64,000 nt of DNA, taken from Chlorocebus sabaeus. Its lineage: Eukaryota; Chordata; Mammalia; Primates; Cercopithecidae. Where the stretch lies: assembly GCF_047675955.1 (NCBI RefSeq), contig NC_132929.1:34898421-34962420 (forward strand), written 5' to 3'. The notes below the pieces were generated by a model. That model worked only from the letters and a program-made list of their open reading frames with translations. It was not told where the DNA came from and did no database searches. This document shows, one piece after another, positions 11,108 to 23,155 of this stretch. A program made the translations under genes and the position numbers. Position 1 is the first letter of the stretch. The number at the start of each line of letters is the position of its first letter.

Positions 11108-11539
11108 AATAGTAATTTTTTAAACCCAGCCTGATATTTAAATTAAATAAGGCAAACTTTTCACATAAAACTTTTCACATAAAACTTGTTTTTCTTGATG
11201 TTCTATTTCCGTGATGTGCTGTGTTCTTGTTTTACTTTCTCTAGACAGTCTAATTTCTATGGAATATTGGAAGGAGGAGGAAAATTGTCAGGAAAAAGTA
11301 ATACTTGAGTTGGTTTTCTATGATGTCATTCACTGTGTTTTTACCATGTGTAGTGTCGAATAACAGTAGCATCAAATGACATGTTTACAATTGCCTTTGC
11401 AAATAACTGCCGTTTCTAATTCCTCCTCACTATTTTTTATTTCTAATTTGCTTGGACATTTAATGTCAAAATTAAAACTAACTTTATAATACTTGGTTTT
11501 TATTCTGGAAAAAATCAGGAAGGATTTAAGAAAAATCTT
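11108..11539. other. Unique sequence
   Basis: AT-rich single-copy DNA with a short direct repeat ('cttttcacataaaa', twice near 11156-11186). No gene is supported. Confidence 0.4.
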
Positions 11540-11789
11540 CAAATAATATAAAATTCATTTTAATTTTTAATTTTGGTGTGTATATAAGTAGGTGTATATG
11601 GATATTTTGATACAGGCATGCAATGTGTAATAATCACATGATCAAAAATGGGGTATCCACACCCTCAAGGATTTATCCTTTGTGTTTCAAACAATCCAAT
11701 AATACTCTTTTAGTTATTTTTAAATGCACGAATTATTATTGATTATAGTCACTCTGTGATGCTAAGAAATATGAGATTTTTTTTTCAAT

Positions 11790-11894
11790 AAAATTTAAAA
11801 TACACTTCATGAATTTGCATGCCATCCTTGTGCAGGAGCCATGCTAATCTTCTCTGTGTCGTTCCAATTTTAGTACATGTGCTGCCATGAGCAC
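11790..11894 (-). pseudogene. U6 snRNA pseudogene, retroposed into L1
   Basis: The reverse complement begins GTGCTC, lacks part of the 'gcttcggc' loop, and continues with 'GCAGCACATGTACTAAAATT', 'GAGAAGATTAGCATGGCTCC' and 'ACAAGGATGGCATGC'. These are diagnostic for U6, here with substitutions and a degenerate 3' end. The L1 text resumes on both sides (aagaaatatgag / gcaaatgctag). No upstream U6 promoter (PSE/TATA) is expected for a retrocopy. Confidence 0.93.
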
Positions 11895-13752
11895 GCAAAT
11901 GCTAGGTCTTATTCATTCTTTCTAACTATTATTTCTAACTATTTCTTTGTGCCCATTAACCATAACCCCTGTCTCCTCGATCCCCCTTCCAGCCTCTAGT
12001 AACCATCATTCTATTCCCTATCTCCGTGAGTTCAATTGTTTTAATTTTTAGCTCCCACAAATAAGAAAATATGAAATTTGTCTTTCTGTGCCTGTCGTAT
12101 TTCACTTAACATAATGACCTCCAGTTCCATTTATGTTCTTGCAGATGACAAATGACAGGGTTTCATTCCTTTTTATGGTTGATTAGTACTCTGTTGTGTA
12201 TCAACAGATGATTTCAGTCATCAGCTGATGGACACTTAGGTTGATTCCAAATATTTGCTATTGTGAATAGTGCTAGTATAAACATGGGAATACAGATATC
12301 TCTTCCATATGCTTATTTTCTTTCTTTTAGGTTTACACCTACCAATGGAATTGCTGGATCATAAGGTAGCTAGCTCTATTTTTAGTTTTTTGAGGAGCCT
12401 CCCTTCTGTTCTTCACAATGGCTGTACTGATTTATATTTCCACCAACAGTGTATGAAAGTCCCCTTTTCCCCTTTTCTTCACATCCTTGCCAGCATTCAT
12501 TATTGCCTGTCTTTTGGATAAAAGCCATTTTTACTTGGGTGAGATGGTATCTCTACATGTAGTTTTTATTGGCATGTCTCTGATTATCAGGGGTGTTGAG
12601 CACCTTTTCATACACTTGTTTGCCATTTGTATGTCTTCTTTTGAGAAATGTCTATTGAAATTTTTTGCCCATTTTAAAATCAGATCATTATATGTTTTTC
12701 CTATAGAGTTATTTGAGCTCTTTCTATATTCTGGTTATTAAACCCTTGTGAGATGGAAAATTTGCAAATATTTTCTCCCATTTTGTGGGCTGTCTCTTCA
12801 TTTTGTTGATGTTTCCTTTTGCTGTGTGGAAACTTTTTAACTGGATGTGATCCCATTTGTCCAAAAAATCTTTGCCTGGACCAATGTCCTAGAGTCTTCC
12901 CAATGTTTTGTTTTAGTAGTTTCATAGTTTGAAGTCTTAGATTTAAGGCATTAATCCATTTTGGTTTGATTTGGTGAAGTGTGTTGCTTGTAGGCAATAC
13001 ATCCTTCAGACTTGCTTCTTATCCATTCAGCTATTCTATGTTTTTTGATTGGAGAGTTTAGTCTATCTACAATCAATGTTATTACTGATAAGTGAGGCCT
13101 TACTCCTGCCATTTTGTTATTTGTTTTCTGGTTGTTTTGTGGTCTTCTTTTCCTTCTGTCCTTCTTTCCTATCTTCCTTTAAGGTGATTTTCTCAGGTGG
13201 CACATTTTTATTTCTTCCTTTTAATTTCTGTGTACCTGCTGTATGTTTTTAGATTTGAGGTTACCATGAGGCTTGCAAATAACATCTTACAACCCATTAT
13301 TTTAAACTGATCACAACTTAACACTGACTGCATAAAAAGCAAAAAGAAAACTAATAAAAACTCTATAATTTTATCTCCCCATTGTTTAACTTTTTGTTGT
13401 TTCTATTTATCTTATTGTACTCTCTATGCCTTGAAAAGTTATTATTTTTGATTGATTCATCCTTTCACCTTTCTATTTAAGATATGAATAGTTTACACAC
13501 TAAAATTATACTGTTATAATATTCTGTGCTTTTCTGTGTACTTACTATTACCAGTGAGTTTTGTACCTTCAGATGATTTCTCATTGCTTGTTAACATCCT
13601 TTTCTCTCAGATTGAATAACTCCCTTTAGCATTTCTTGTAGGACAGGCCTGGGGTTGATAAATCCCTCAGCTTTTGTTTGTCTGGGAAGGTCTTTATTTT
13701 TCCTTCATGTTTGAAGGATATTTTCGCCAGACATACCATTCTAGAGTAAGCA

Positions 13753-13776
13753 TTGTTGTTGTTGTTGTTGTTGTTT
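13753..13776. repeat. (GTT)n microsatellite
   Basis: About seven GTT units ending in TTT, inside the antisense L1. Confidence 0.9.
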
Positions 13777-14060
13777 TAATCCTTCAGCAGCTTATGCCAC
13801 TCTCTCTTGGCCTGTAAGGTTTCCACTGAAAAGTCTGCTGCCAGACGTGTTGGAGCTCCATCATATGTTATTTATTTTCTGTTGCTGCTTTTAGGATCTT
13901 TTCTTTATCTTTGACCTTTGGGAGTTTTGTTATTACATGCCTTGAGGTAATTTCCTTTTAGTTAAATCTGCTTGGTATTCTATAACCTTCTTGTACTTAA
14001 ATTTTGATATCTTTTGTTTGGGAAGTTCTCTTATTATTCCTTTGAATAAACTTTCCACTA

Positions 14061-14063
<3 letters not shown>

Positions 14064-14102
<39 letters not shown>
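14064..14102. repeat. (TC)n microsatellite, about 39 bp
   Basis: Uninterrupted TC dinucleotides inside the L1 5'-type region. It causes the artificial Arg-Glu runs in minus-strand frames here. Confidence 0.95.
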
Positions 14103-14105
<3 letters not shown>

Positions 14106-15345
14106 CCTCCTTTAAGGCCAATAACTCTTGGATTTGCCCTTCTGAAGCTATTTTCCAGATCTTGTAGGTGGGCTTCATACTTTTTAATTCTTTTTTCTTT
14201 TGTCTCCTCTGACTGTGTATTTTCAAATAGCCTGTCTTTCAAGCTCACTAATTCTTTCTTTTGCTTGATCAGTTCTGCTACTAAGAGACTCTGATGCATT
14301 CTTCAGTATGTCAATTGCATTCAGCAGCTCCAGAATTTCTGCCTGATCTTCTTATTTCAATTTCTTTGTTAAATTTATCTGATAAGATTCTCAGTTTCTC
14401 GTCTGTGTTACCCTGAATTTGAGTTTCCTCAAAACAGCTATTTTGAGCTCTCTTTCTGAAAGGTCCCATATTTCTGTCTCTCTGGGACTGACCCCTGGTC
14501 AATTTATTTCATTTGGTAATGCCATGTTTTCCCAGATGGTTTTGATGCTTGTGGATATTCACGGGTATCTAGACATTGAAGAGTTAAGAATTTATTGTAG
14601 GCTTCACAATCTGGAGTTGTTTGTACCCATCCTTCTTTGGAAGGTTTTCCAGGTATTCAAAGGGACTTGGTTGTTATGATCTAAGTTTTGGACACCACAA
14701 CCATATCTGCATTATGGGGTACCCCAAGCCCAGTAACACTGTAGTTCTTGCGGACAAGACTTGGTGGTCTTGTGTAAGATCCAAAAGAACTCTCTGGATT
14801 ATCAGGCAGAGACTCTTGTTCTTTTCCCTTACTTTTTCCCAAACAGTCTTCCTCTCTGTGCTGAGATGTGCGGAGCTGGGGGAAGGGTGACACAAGCACC
14901 CCTATGGCCACCACCACTGGGACTGCAGGTCTGACCTGAAGCCAGCACAACACTGGGTCTTGCCCAAGGCCTGTGTAACTATCTGGCCTATGCTCCCTCA
15001 AGACCCTAGGGCTCTACAATCATCAAGTGGTGAAGCCAGCTAGGCTTGTGTCCTTTCCTTCAGGACAGCCCTGGGCCCAGGTGAGTCCATAGATGCTATC
15101 AGGGAACTAGGGTGTGGAGTCAGAAACCTTAGAAATCTACTGAGTACTTTATTCTACTGTGGCTAAGCCGGCACCAAAACCACCAAAGTCCTTCCCACTC
15201 TTACCTCCCACCTTTCCCCAAGCAGGTATCTCTTCTCATGTTCTCCAACCCACAGGCCCACGGGGAGTGCTGCCAGGGAACCACCAATCAATGAACATAA
15301 TATTTAGATTCAACAAATACAAGCAGTCATTAGCCAGTTAATAGG

Positions 15346-15849
15346 CACTAGAATCAATAGGTACTAGAAGACCAAGATCTCAAACTAGCATGTCATTTTT
15401 AAAACATCAACTCATCTGTTTGCATATTGATAGGATATGACCATAGCTTTCAAAATAACTTGAAGTACTTTATTTAGAAAGATGAACAGAAAAAATTTTA
15501 AATGCCTAACTTTTTATGAAGAAAAAAAAAAATCAAGAAAAGAAAGAGGCTTGACCAACTGGGTAGACAGAGGAGCCACTTCTCCCTAAAGATGAGGGAC
15601 TTCAGAAGCCACAGCAGATTAAACATATTTAGCCCTCTGGAAGCTCTTTTCCAAAAGCAATCAGGTAACAGTACACAGAAAGGCTAACAGATCAGAAATG
15701 CAGTTGAAGTATTTAAATTAGGGGAAAAAAAAAACCTAAGCAAAGTGCAGAATATTGCACAAGAAATATAGCACAAAAACGTAAAGGTACCAGGACTGAG
15801 GTTTAACTCTTAGCACATATTACCCTCTCGGAGCCTCAGCTTTCTCTTG
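15346..15849. other. Unique sequence
   Basis: AT-rich single-copy DNA between the L1 and an Alu remnant. No gene is supported. Confidence 0.4.
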
Positions 15850-15990
15850 GGGAGCCTCAAAATCCTGTGCTCAAGGGATTCTCCTGCCTCTGCCTCCTGA
15901 TTAGCTGAGACTACAGGCACATGTGCCACCACACTCAGCTAATTAAAAAAAATTTTTTTAGAAATAGGGGTCTTACTATATTGCCCAGGC
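15850..15990 (-). mobile_element. AluJ fragment, antisense
   Basis: Text 'gtgctcaagggattctcctg...ccaccacactcagctaatt...cttactatattgcccagg'. Both Alu ends are missing, so it is a remnant. Confidence 0.8.
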
Positions 15991-17107
15991 TTTACTAGCT
16001 TATTAGAACCCAATGGGTTAAGCATTCACCTTTAACTTTGGCTTTTAATCTGCTGTCAAAAAATAGAACTGCCTAACTACTTTTATACCTCCTGTGATAC
16101 AAGATGATTGAGGAAAGACAGGGAAATGCGAAGAGTGAGGTACCAGGGATGGGACATTGTTAACAGCTCGCATGCCCTCACTCAGGGAATGGAGGGGTAT
16201 TTAGCCTGTAGATGCTAAGGATGTATAGGATATTCACCAATTCTCAGAGTCTCTAAGGCCTTCTGTGAGTTATCCACGGTTTAGACACATGTCTGGATTA
16301 AAGAGTTACTGTTACTTTCCTCTGCTTTCACAAAAAACTTCCTTAAAGCTGTGACAACAATTCTGGGGTACAGGGATGAGGTTTTATCCAGCAATTGCAT
16401 TACTCTCTTTCTAGAAGACTTTCAAATGCAGCTAACACACATGGAGGTAGTACTTCTGAATGCATGTGAATATCACTTTGTAGTTTGCAAAATGCTTTTT
16501 ATATAACTGGTTCTTAGAATTATTTGATTCCTGGAATCATCCTTTTTTCCTTCTGAGATTATAAGCAAAGGCCTGGTTCCCACTTCTGAATCCCTCATTC
16601 AGCTAGGCAGAACTAAGACATCTTTCCCCTTCTTCCACTTGTGCTTTCTTGACCTTAGGATGACGAGGCGCATCACTGAATATCCAGCTCCCGACCAGGG
16701 AGCTATTCAGAAGCACAAACTGCAGGCTGTGTCCCACCATGGACCACAATGAGCCCACACTCAGCTCCTTCTGCAACTCTGCCAAAGAGCCTCCGAATGA
16801 CAGCCCCGCAGCCCAGGCCACTCTGTTCATGAAGAAGAGTGCACTGGGACACTTGAGGAGAACCTGTTTTGTCTGTTTTTGAAGCAAGAGTAAAAAATGG
16901 AATGCCTCAGAATGCTACAATCCCTCCATATTCAGGTGAGTGAGATTCTTGTAATTCCATGGGTTATGACGTGATATCCATTAAATTATAAGAACTACGG
17001 ATAAAATTATTAATATTTTCAAAAGACAATGTTATAGGAAATGTCCCATTCAAATCAGGAACAAGGGTTATAAAATGCCCGTAATAAACTTAAGAAATGG
17101 GGAAGAC
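15991..17107. other. Unique sequence
   Basis: Single-copy DNA. A 94-codon minus frame at 16603-16887 lies in a slightly GC-richer patch, but I see no domain and no clear splice sites around it. Confidence 0.4.
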
Positions 17108-17403
17108 GGCTGGGCATGGTGTCTCACGCCTGTAATCCCAGCGCTTTTGGAGGACCACTAGAGCCCAGGAGTTCAAGACCAGCCTGGGCAACACGGCAAA
17201 ACCTTATCTCTACAAAATAAATAAATAAAATTAGCTGGGCATGAAGGCACACAGCTGTAGTTCCAGCTACTCAGGAGGCTGAGATGGGAGGATCGTTTGA
17301 TCCCAGGAGGTGGAGGTTGCAGTGAACCCTGATCATGCCACTGCATTCCAGCCTGGGTGACAGAGCGAGACCTTGTCTCCAAAAAAAAAAAAAAAAAAAA
17401 AAA
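17108..17403 (+). mobile_element. AluJ, sense
   Basis: From 'ggctgggcatggtgtctcac' to a pure poly-A tail of about 24 nt. J-type text ('gagcccaggagttcaagacc', 'ggcaacacggcaaaacc'), with a (AAAT)n middle linker. A small deletion removes part of the left arm. Confidence 0.93.
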
Positions 17404-17539
17404 GCGAAATAATTGTGTAAAGAAAAGCATAAAGATGAATGGAGGCCCCTGAAAGAAGGGCTGATGGGGATGGACACCGTTGTCTGTGGATGTAAGGCAT
17501 CAGTTACAAAGACGTTCACCTTCTCAAAGTGCTCTAGAG

Positions 17540-17878
17540 CAGCGGTTCCCAACCCCGGGGCCATGGACCTGTGCCGGCTGTGGCCTGTCAGGAACCGGGC
17601 TGCACAGCAGCAGGTGAGCGGCTGGTGAGCAAGCATTTCCGCCCGAGCTCTGCCTCCTGTCAGATCAAAGCAGCACTAGATTCCCATAGAAGCGCAAAGT
17701 CCATTGTGAACTGAGCATGCGCAGGATCTAGGCCGCGCGCTCCTTATGAGAATCGGATGCAGATTATCTGAGGTGGAACAGTTTTCTCCCAAAACCATCC
17801 CCACTCCACACCCCACGCTGCAGAAAAACTGTCTTCCACGAAACCGGTCCCTGGTGCCAAAAAGGTTGGGGATTGCTG
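17540..17878 (+). mobile_element. Full-length MER1-type hAT (Charlie) element
   Basis: The terminal inverted repeats cagcggttcccaacc / ggttggggattgctg match with few changes. An exact 8-bp target duplication CTCTAGAG (17532-17539 and 17879-17886) flanks them. The internal text ('ggaaccgggctgcacagcag', 'gaaaaactgtcttccacg', 'ccggtccctggtgccaaa') is that of MER1. It is non-autonomous with no transposase frame. The 339-bp length fits a complete copy. Confidence 0.93.
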
Positions 17879-17886
17879 CTCTAGAG

Positions 17887-18455
17887 GGTTCATGCTACTC
17901 CAACCAAAGTTCCAAAGAGATTTTGTTTTGGAACTTTGACACATTGATCCTAAATTTTATCTGGAAGAGTAAATGAGTATAAATTGCCAAGAACTCATTT
18001 AAAAAGGAATTTAATTAGTAAAGTCTTGCCAAAAAATATATATATATAAACATATTCTAAAACTAGAGTAATTATAAAATGTGGTACTAGCAACTGGTTT
18101 GGGAATAAAGAAAAGGATCAAGGAAACAGAAGAGGCTAGAAACAAATGATAGATATGAATTTGACATAAGATAAAGGTGGCACTTCACAACATAAGACAA
18201 AGAATGCACCACGGAATAAATTATTTTTAAGACCATTAACCATTCGGAAAAAATTATACCCCTCCTTCACACCAGAAAAGTAAATTTTGGGTGACATAAG
18301 GAGCTAAAATTTAAAAATACAAAAAAGTTCTAGAGAAAATATGTATGTAATTACATAATTTGGGGTTAAGGAAGATAATCTAGGAAAAGAAAGAAAAACA
18401 CCCTGTTGCTTATGATCCAAGACCCACGTCATTTTCAATTCCACACAGCTGTAAA
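17887..18455. other. Unique sequence
   Basis: AT-rich single-copy DNA with a short (TA)n run near 18036. No gene is supported. Confidence 0.4.
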
Positions 18456-18602
18456 GCAGCGGGTCCCCTTACTATCAGTTTTTCCACTGGAATCACCTGG
18501 AACCCTGGTGAAAAACAGATTTTGAAGCCTCATCCCAAACCAGCTGAATCACCTCCTCAGGTGGTTTTGATGCCTCGCCATGTTTTGGAGGCCTCTGGTC
18601 TA
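18456..18602 (+). mobile_element. MER5-like hAT fragment
   Basis: Text 'ggaatcacctggaaccctgg', 'gaaaaacagattttgaagcc' and 'ctgaatcacctcctcaggtg' follows the MER5A pattern at high divergence. Confidence 0.7.
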
Positions 18603-18913
18603 GGGTCAATGCCAAAGTGGGGATGAGGTAAGAGAATTCAGGTGGTAAAACTACCATAGCCTTGCCATCGACGAAACCCCTCAGGCGCTAGTCACACAAA
18701 GGCTTACCTTTTGTAAAGTCCCCTGGGAACTAGTTTCCTATTTATTCAAGTCAGCTGTATTAAATAATACCCTCCCTAACCAAAAAAGCCAAAACCACAA
18801 AACTTCCTAAGTTACATGGTATGTTACAGCATGGCAAAAATACATCCCGATCAGTTTGCATTTGGTGTTGCATCCAATTATGGCATAGCCAACAATGCTT
18901 AAACATCCACCAA

Positions 18914-19072
18914 CAGTGGCTCTCAACCTAGGCTGCTTTTTGGAACCACCCAGGAAGCTCTGAAAAGTAATACAGTTGTGTCTGAATCCTTTTGGTCTAG
19001 GATGGTGCCCAAGAGTTGTCATTTTTAATAAGCACTACAGGTGAATTTTATCTGGATTAAGACCATTGGCTA
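18914..19072 (+). mobile_element. MER5-like hAT fragment
   Basis: Begins 'cagtggctctcaacctaggc' (typical terminal repeat) and runs through 'ggaaccacccaggaagctct', 'ctgaatccttttggtctagg' and 'gccaagagttgtcatttt'-like text. Diverged. Confidence 0.65.
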
Positions 19073-19112
19073 TATGTCAGAAACAACTTCTGTTCCCTGG
19101 AGTTCAATATCT

Positions 19113-19408
19113 TTTTTTTTTTTTTTTTGAGATGGAGTCTCACTCTGTTGCCCAAGCTGGAGTGCAATGGCACGATGACGGCTCACTGCAACCTTCGGCT
19201 CCCAGGTTCAAGTGATTCTCCTGCCTCAGCCTCTCCAGCAGCTGGGATTATAGGCATGCGCCACCAGGCCCGGCTAATCTTGTACTTTTAGTAGAGATAG
19301 GGTTTCACCATGTTGGTCAGGCTGGTTTCAAACTCCTGACCTCAGGTGATCCGCCCGCCTAGGCCTCCCAAAGTGCTGGGATTATAGGCATGAGCCACCG
19401 TGCCACCA
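19113..19408 (-). mobile_element. AluS, antisense
   Basis: Poly-T, then 'gagatggagtctcactctgt' to 'gagccaccgtgccacc'. Target duplication agttca(a/g)tatctt is visible at 19101-19113 and 19409-19421. Confidence 0.95.
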
Positions 19409-19421
19409 AGTTCAGTATCTT

Positions 19422-20614
19422 AATGAGACACAAAAGCTTAAAGGGTCTAACACAAGGCAGACCATGATGCATGAGGTAAGAACATTTCAAACTAGGTGTC
19501 ACAGACATATGGAAGAGGAAGGAAGGTGTCTATCTGGGAAGGTTTGGGGGTCCAGGGGAGGGAATTTTGTTGAGCCTAGATCTAGAAACCGATCTAAGAC
19601 TTGGATATGATGGAAGCACACCCAGGGAAGGGGAAAAAAGGGGATCACTTGAAACCTTATTAACAGTAATTATTAATTAGTAATTATTTCATTTTCCTCC
19701 CATAACTTCTCATATGAACATCTTAGACATATATGCGTATGCCTCCTATATTTTTTCTACTTGCAATTATAATTTTCTAATGATTTTGTCATACTGCATA
19801 TGAAATGGATATAATTATATCTTTCACTTCTAGACAAGGCTGTGCTTCCTCCACCTCAGGATTAAGGCAGAAAAAGGTGTCTTTCCTTCACTCCCAGTAA
19901 TGCACTATTACCAATCTACCATATAAAAAAGGGTAAACTGAACCGACTCTATTCAGAAAATTTCAACTCAAAAACCTTTAAATTACCCAGCCAATTAGGG
20001 AGGAGGATGATGAGAAATCATCCTCATCCTTGCCAAGAATTTTTTCAAATAAGCAAACTATCCTGCCCAAATTCGGTGAATGCATTACTAATTAATTTCG
20101 TTCTCTGATGTCTGTTCTATATGATGATGATATAACTTTCTGCAAAACAAAAATTGAAGCACTCTACATCTGCCATCCATCCCTCCCCAAACTAAGAGAT
20201 ACGAAAGTTTGAGGCTGGGCAGGTCAAGCAGAGATGTGTCTGTTTTCTTAAACCATTTCTAACCTTAATTATGTTCAACTGAAGCATTTCCTTAACGGGC
20301 AACATGCAACTCTTTCAAAGACAATCTATTAAAAGACTGGAGAGAAATGATATCATTTCCCTAAAATTCAGTGAGCCACGACTTGAACAGGTTTGTTAGA
20401 AAAACACGAATGCGGTAATTCTATTGTTGCCTCTAACTTTAGGGCGATATGGTAGAGTCAGAAAAGAGGGGTGGCTAGAACACAGCCTCAGTCGCAACCA
20501 GGTTGTGGTGCGTTACATAGTCCCAACGGTGGTATCTAAGGCATTTTATAATTTTCTTATTAATTGTCAATGCATCACCACTTGAATGAAAAGAGAATGG
20601 AAGCTATTCTTACT
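19422..20614. other. Unique sequence
   Basis: AT-rich single-copy DNA of about 1.2 kb with no gene, RNA or repeat that I can support. Confidence 0.4.
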
Positions 20615-20670
20615 TCATTTTTTAACAAATGAAACTGAAGTACAGTTAAGTAATTTGTTCTACTCAGTTC
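20615..20670 (-). mobile_element. Possible MIR remnant, antisense
   Basis: 'acaaatgaaactgaagtaca...ttaagtaatttgttct' resembles the reverse complement of the MIR flank. It is too short to be certain. Confidence 0.45.
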
Positions 20671-21333
20671 CAGGAAACAATGTAGGGAGGAGGACCTCCT
20701 TCCCTGATCACCAGGCCAGCTCCTGCCTTTCCTCAGGGTGGAAGAGATCCACTGCTGCTGTCTGCTGACTCACCTTCACACTCCAGCTACAGGATACACT
20801 GACTCAGTTTCATTACTTTCTATTCACCATCGTTGTACTCGTAGACATTCAGAAACGGGAGTTCCAAGAATTGGGCAGGAGAAAGAAAAGAATGTAGATA
20901 AAATTGAAAAGGACAAAGTACAGCCTCTATCATTCAATAAACCAGAAAAGACACAGGAGAATGTAGTGCCTGCCCTCAGAGACTACACGCATTACTGAGA
21001 GGAAAGTGGGGAGAGGAGGCCAGATCCACAACTAACCATAATTCCCCAATATGAACTGTCAGATAACCAGGGAATGTCGAGGGCATACAGGAATGTGGGC
21101 AGGCCAAAAGGAAAGATGGTGAATTCTGAAAAATACAAAGAAATGTAAATGACCCCCGATCTCAAGAGGCTTACAGTCTACTTGGGCTATAAGAGACTGT
21201 ATGAAAACGGATAACGATGCAAGATGACATAGTTTAGTCCCAAATAAATAACCCGATGACAAGGGCTACAATTTGGAGAAGGGAATGATCTCTATGAGTT
21301 AAATCAAAGGCTTCCAAGAAATGAGCCTTTATT
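20671..21333. other. Unique sequence
   Basis: Single-copy DNA. Short frames at 20738-20998 and 21059-21262 show no domain. Confidence 0.4.
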
Positions 21334-21665
21334 TGTTGTTGTTGTTGTTTTTGTTTGGTTGGTTTTTTATTTTTGTCTTTTTTGAGACGGAGCCTCGCTC
21401 TGTCACCCAGGCTGGAGTGCAGTGGCGTGATCTTGGCTCCCTGCAAGCTCCGCCTCCCGGGTTCACGCCATTCTCCAGCCTCAGACTCCTGAGTAGCTGG
21501 GACTACAGGCGTCCACCACCCACCCAGCTAATTTTTTTGTGTATTTTTAGTAGATACGGGGTTTCACCATGTTAGCCAGGATGGTCTCGATCTCCTGACC
21601 TCGTGATCCGCCCACCTCAGCCTCCCAAAGTGCTGGGATTACAGGCGTGAGCCACCGCGCCTGGC
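21334..21665 (-). mobile_element. AluY, antisense
   Basis: T/G-rich tail including (TTG)n, then 'gagacggagcctcgctctgt' to 'gagccaccgcgcctggcc'. Y-type text ('gatggtctcgatctcctgac') and many retained CpGs indicate a younger element. Confidence 0.95.
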
Positions 21666-21794
21666 CTTACTTGGTTTTTTAAGGATTCAGATAAACAGCA
21701 AAAAAGGGAAGGGAAATCTAGCCATGGGAAATGGTCTAACCAAGGAGTATATTCTAGGCAGACTATAAAACATAAACCTGAGAATAAGTTTATT

Positions 21795-21905
21795 CGTTCA
21801 TTCAATCAATATTTAGTGAGAATCTACTGTGTACAAGCACTGTGCTAGGAGCTAATAGTAGGAACAAGGCATGTAGGCTGCCCTCATGGAGTTTATTTCA
21901 GAAGG
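21795..21905. mobile_element. L2-type ancient LINE fragment
   Basis: 'cattcaatcaatatttagtg', 'gcactgtgctaggagctaat' and 'tgccctcatggagtttattt' follow the common mammalian L2 tail pattern. I am not sure of the strand. Confidence 0.65.
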
Positions 21906-22820
21906 ACTACTGGAAAATCAAGTTGGATAAACGCAACCAGTAATTGGTGTAATTTAGACCGTAATGCATTTTGGTCTTTAGACTGTTCGCAGTAGGAACT
22001 GAGAGTTTTTGAGGAAGAGTGACAGGTGCAAAGCTGTGTTACTAGAAGATGATGTGCTGATGCTATTTCTGTGAATTACAGGGGGATAAGAGTGAAGACC
22101 ACTTAAGAAACTCTTGTAATGTTCCCAGTGTAAGACAATGCACATCCAAACTGGGGTGGCCACTGTGAAAAGGAAGGGGGGACCCTGTGAAGATATACTC
22201 ACAGGGCGGTGGAACTGGCAGGAGCAAGGCAGGGAGGGGAACAACAGACAAAGACACTACTGTCTCCAGCATAGATGCCTGGGGGAATTCTAAAAGGAAA
22301 ACTAGGTAGGAGGAAAAGGTAAAGTGCAGTTCTAAAGCCGCAGGACTGGAGTGTTCTGAAGGCTGGGCTCTTTTTCATGCCCTTCTCTACTTTCATGCTA
22401 TTGATAGTCCCCATTCTGGATCTCTTTCTTCTTCTCTGGCCTGACAAAATCTGTTCTCAGCCTCTTTAGAAGAAGGTTTGATAGACTAGTTCAGAGGGAT
22501 CAGTAATGGGAGAAACTATGGCATGGACAGCAGCTGTGGAAGAGGCACCCCAGGTTGACAGGTTTTCCAAGCCTGCTGTAGGCAACAACCTATTCTGTGC
22601 ATCTCCTTAAAGACAGCTGGACTCCCCCCAGAATTGTCTAGGAGAAAAGTTTCCCTTGATTCCACTTGGAGGAATCGCTCTTTAATTTTTGGTTGAGCAG
22701 GATAATTAGAGATGATTGAGTCACATATCTGAAGGCTTGGGATATCTGGCACGTCCCTAAACTTGGAAGATGATATCCTGGAGGGTGGCCATCACACTTC
22801 CTCTGGGGAAGTGTTCCTGT
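21906..22820. other. Unique sequence
   Basis: Single-copy DNA of about 0.9 kb. Overlapping minus-strand frames of 69-88 codons (21978-22752) have no recognised product. Confidence 0.4.
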
Positions 22821-22955
22821 GCAGTAGTGCTTTGCAATCACCTAGAGACCTTGTTAAAACACAGATCTGGAATCAGGTGTGGGTGGGGCCTGAAGTTCTG
22901 CATTTCTAATAATATCCCAGGGATGCCCATGCTATTAGTCCATGGACCCACAACA
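22821..22955 (+). mobile_element. MER5A-like hAT fragment
   Basis: 'tgcaatcacctagagacctt', 'gttaaaacacagatctggaa', 'gggtggggcctgaagttctg' and 'catttctaataatatcccag' follow MER5A closely. Confidence 0.85.
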
Positions 22956-22989
22956 TAAATATGCATGTGTCTAGAAGCAAACAGCTCCT

Positions 22990-23155
22990 CTTCTAAGCAG
23001 ACCTTAGATTCAGATGACCAGGAGTTTAAATGCCCTGTCTGCCACTTTTCAGACGCGTGACCTTGAACAGGGTACCTAACTCATTTTCCTGTCTGTAAAC
23101 CAAGGAAAATACTAATATGTACTTCAAAGTAAGTACAAATGCTGGATGATACAGA
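22990..23155 (+). mobile_element. MIR, sense
   Basis: 'tagattcagatgaccaggag', 'gtctgccacttttcagacgc', 'gtgaccttgaacagggtacc' and 'cattttcctgtctgtaaac' follow MIR in the sense direction. Confidence 0.8.

Larger units (their letters stand above)
11540..15345 (-). mobile_element. Long, older L1, antisense, near full-length on the 3' side but internally deleted
   Basis: Antisense L1. The 3' UTR is at left ('ggggtatccacaccctcaag', 'attattgattatagtcac'). ORF2-like text follows ('ttgctattgtgaatagtgct', 'ccaccaacagtgtatgaaag', 'aatccattttggttt'). At right is a long 5'-UTR-like region ('taccatgaggcttgcaaa', 'ctttagcatttcttgtagg', 'ctcagcttttgtttgtctgg'). The junction near 12995 jumps from ORF2-like to 5'-type sequence, so most of ORF2 and ORF1 are missing. 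The right boundary is approximate. A U6 pseudogene (11790-11894), a (GTT)n run and a (TC)n run lie inside it. Confidence 0.85.

Noticed and set aside
13933..14299. Arg-Glu repeat proteins on the minus strand
   Set aside because: They arise from the (TC)n microsatellite within the L1.
16603..16887. 94-codon minus frame in a GC-richer patch
   Set aside because: No domain recognised, and I found no splice sites or conservation argument I could make from sequence alone.
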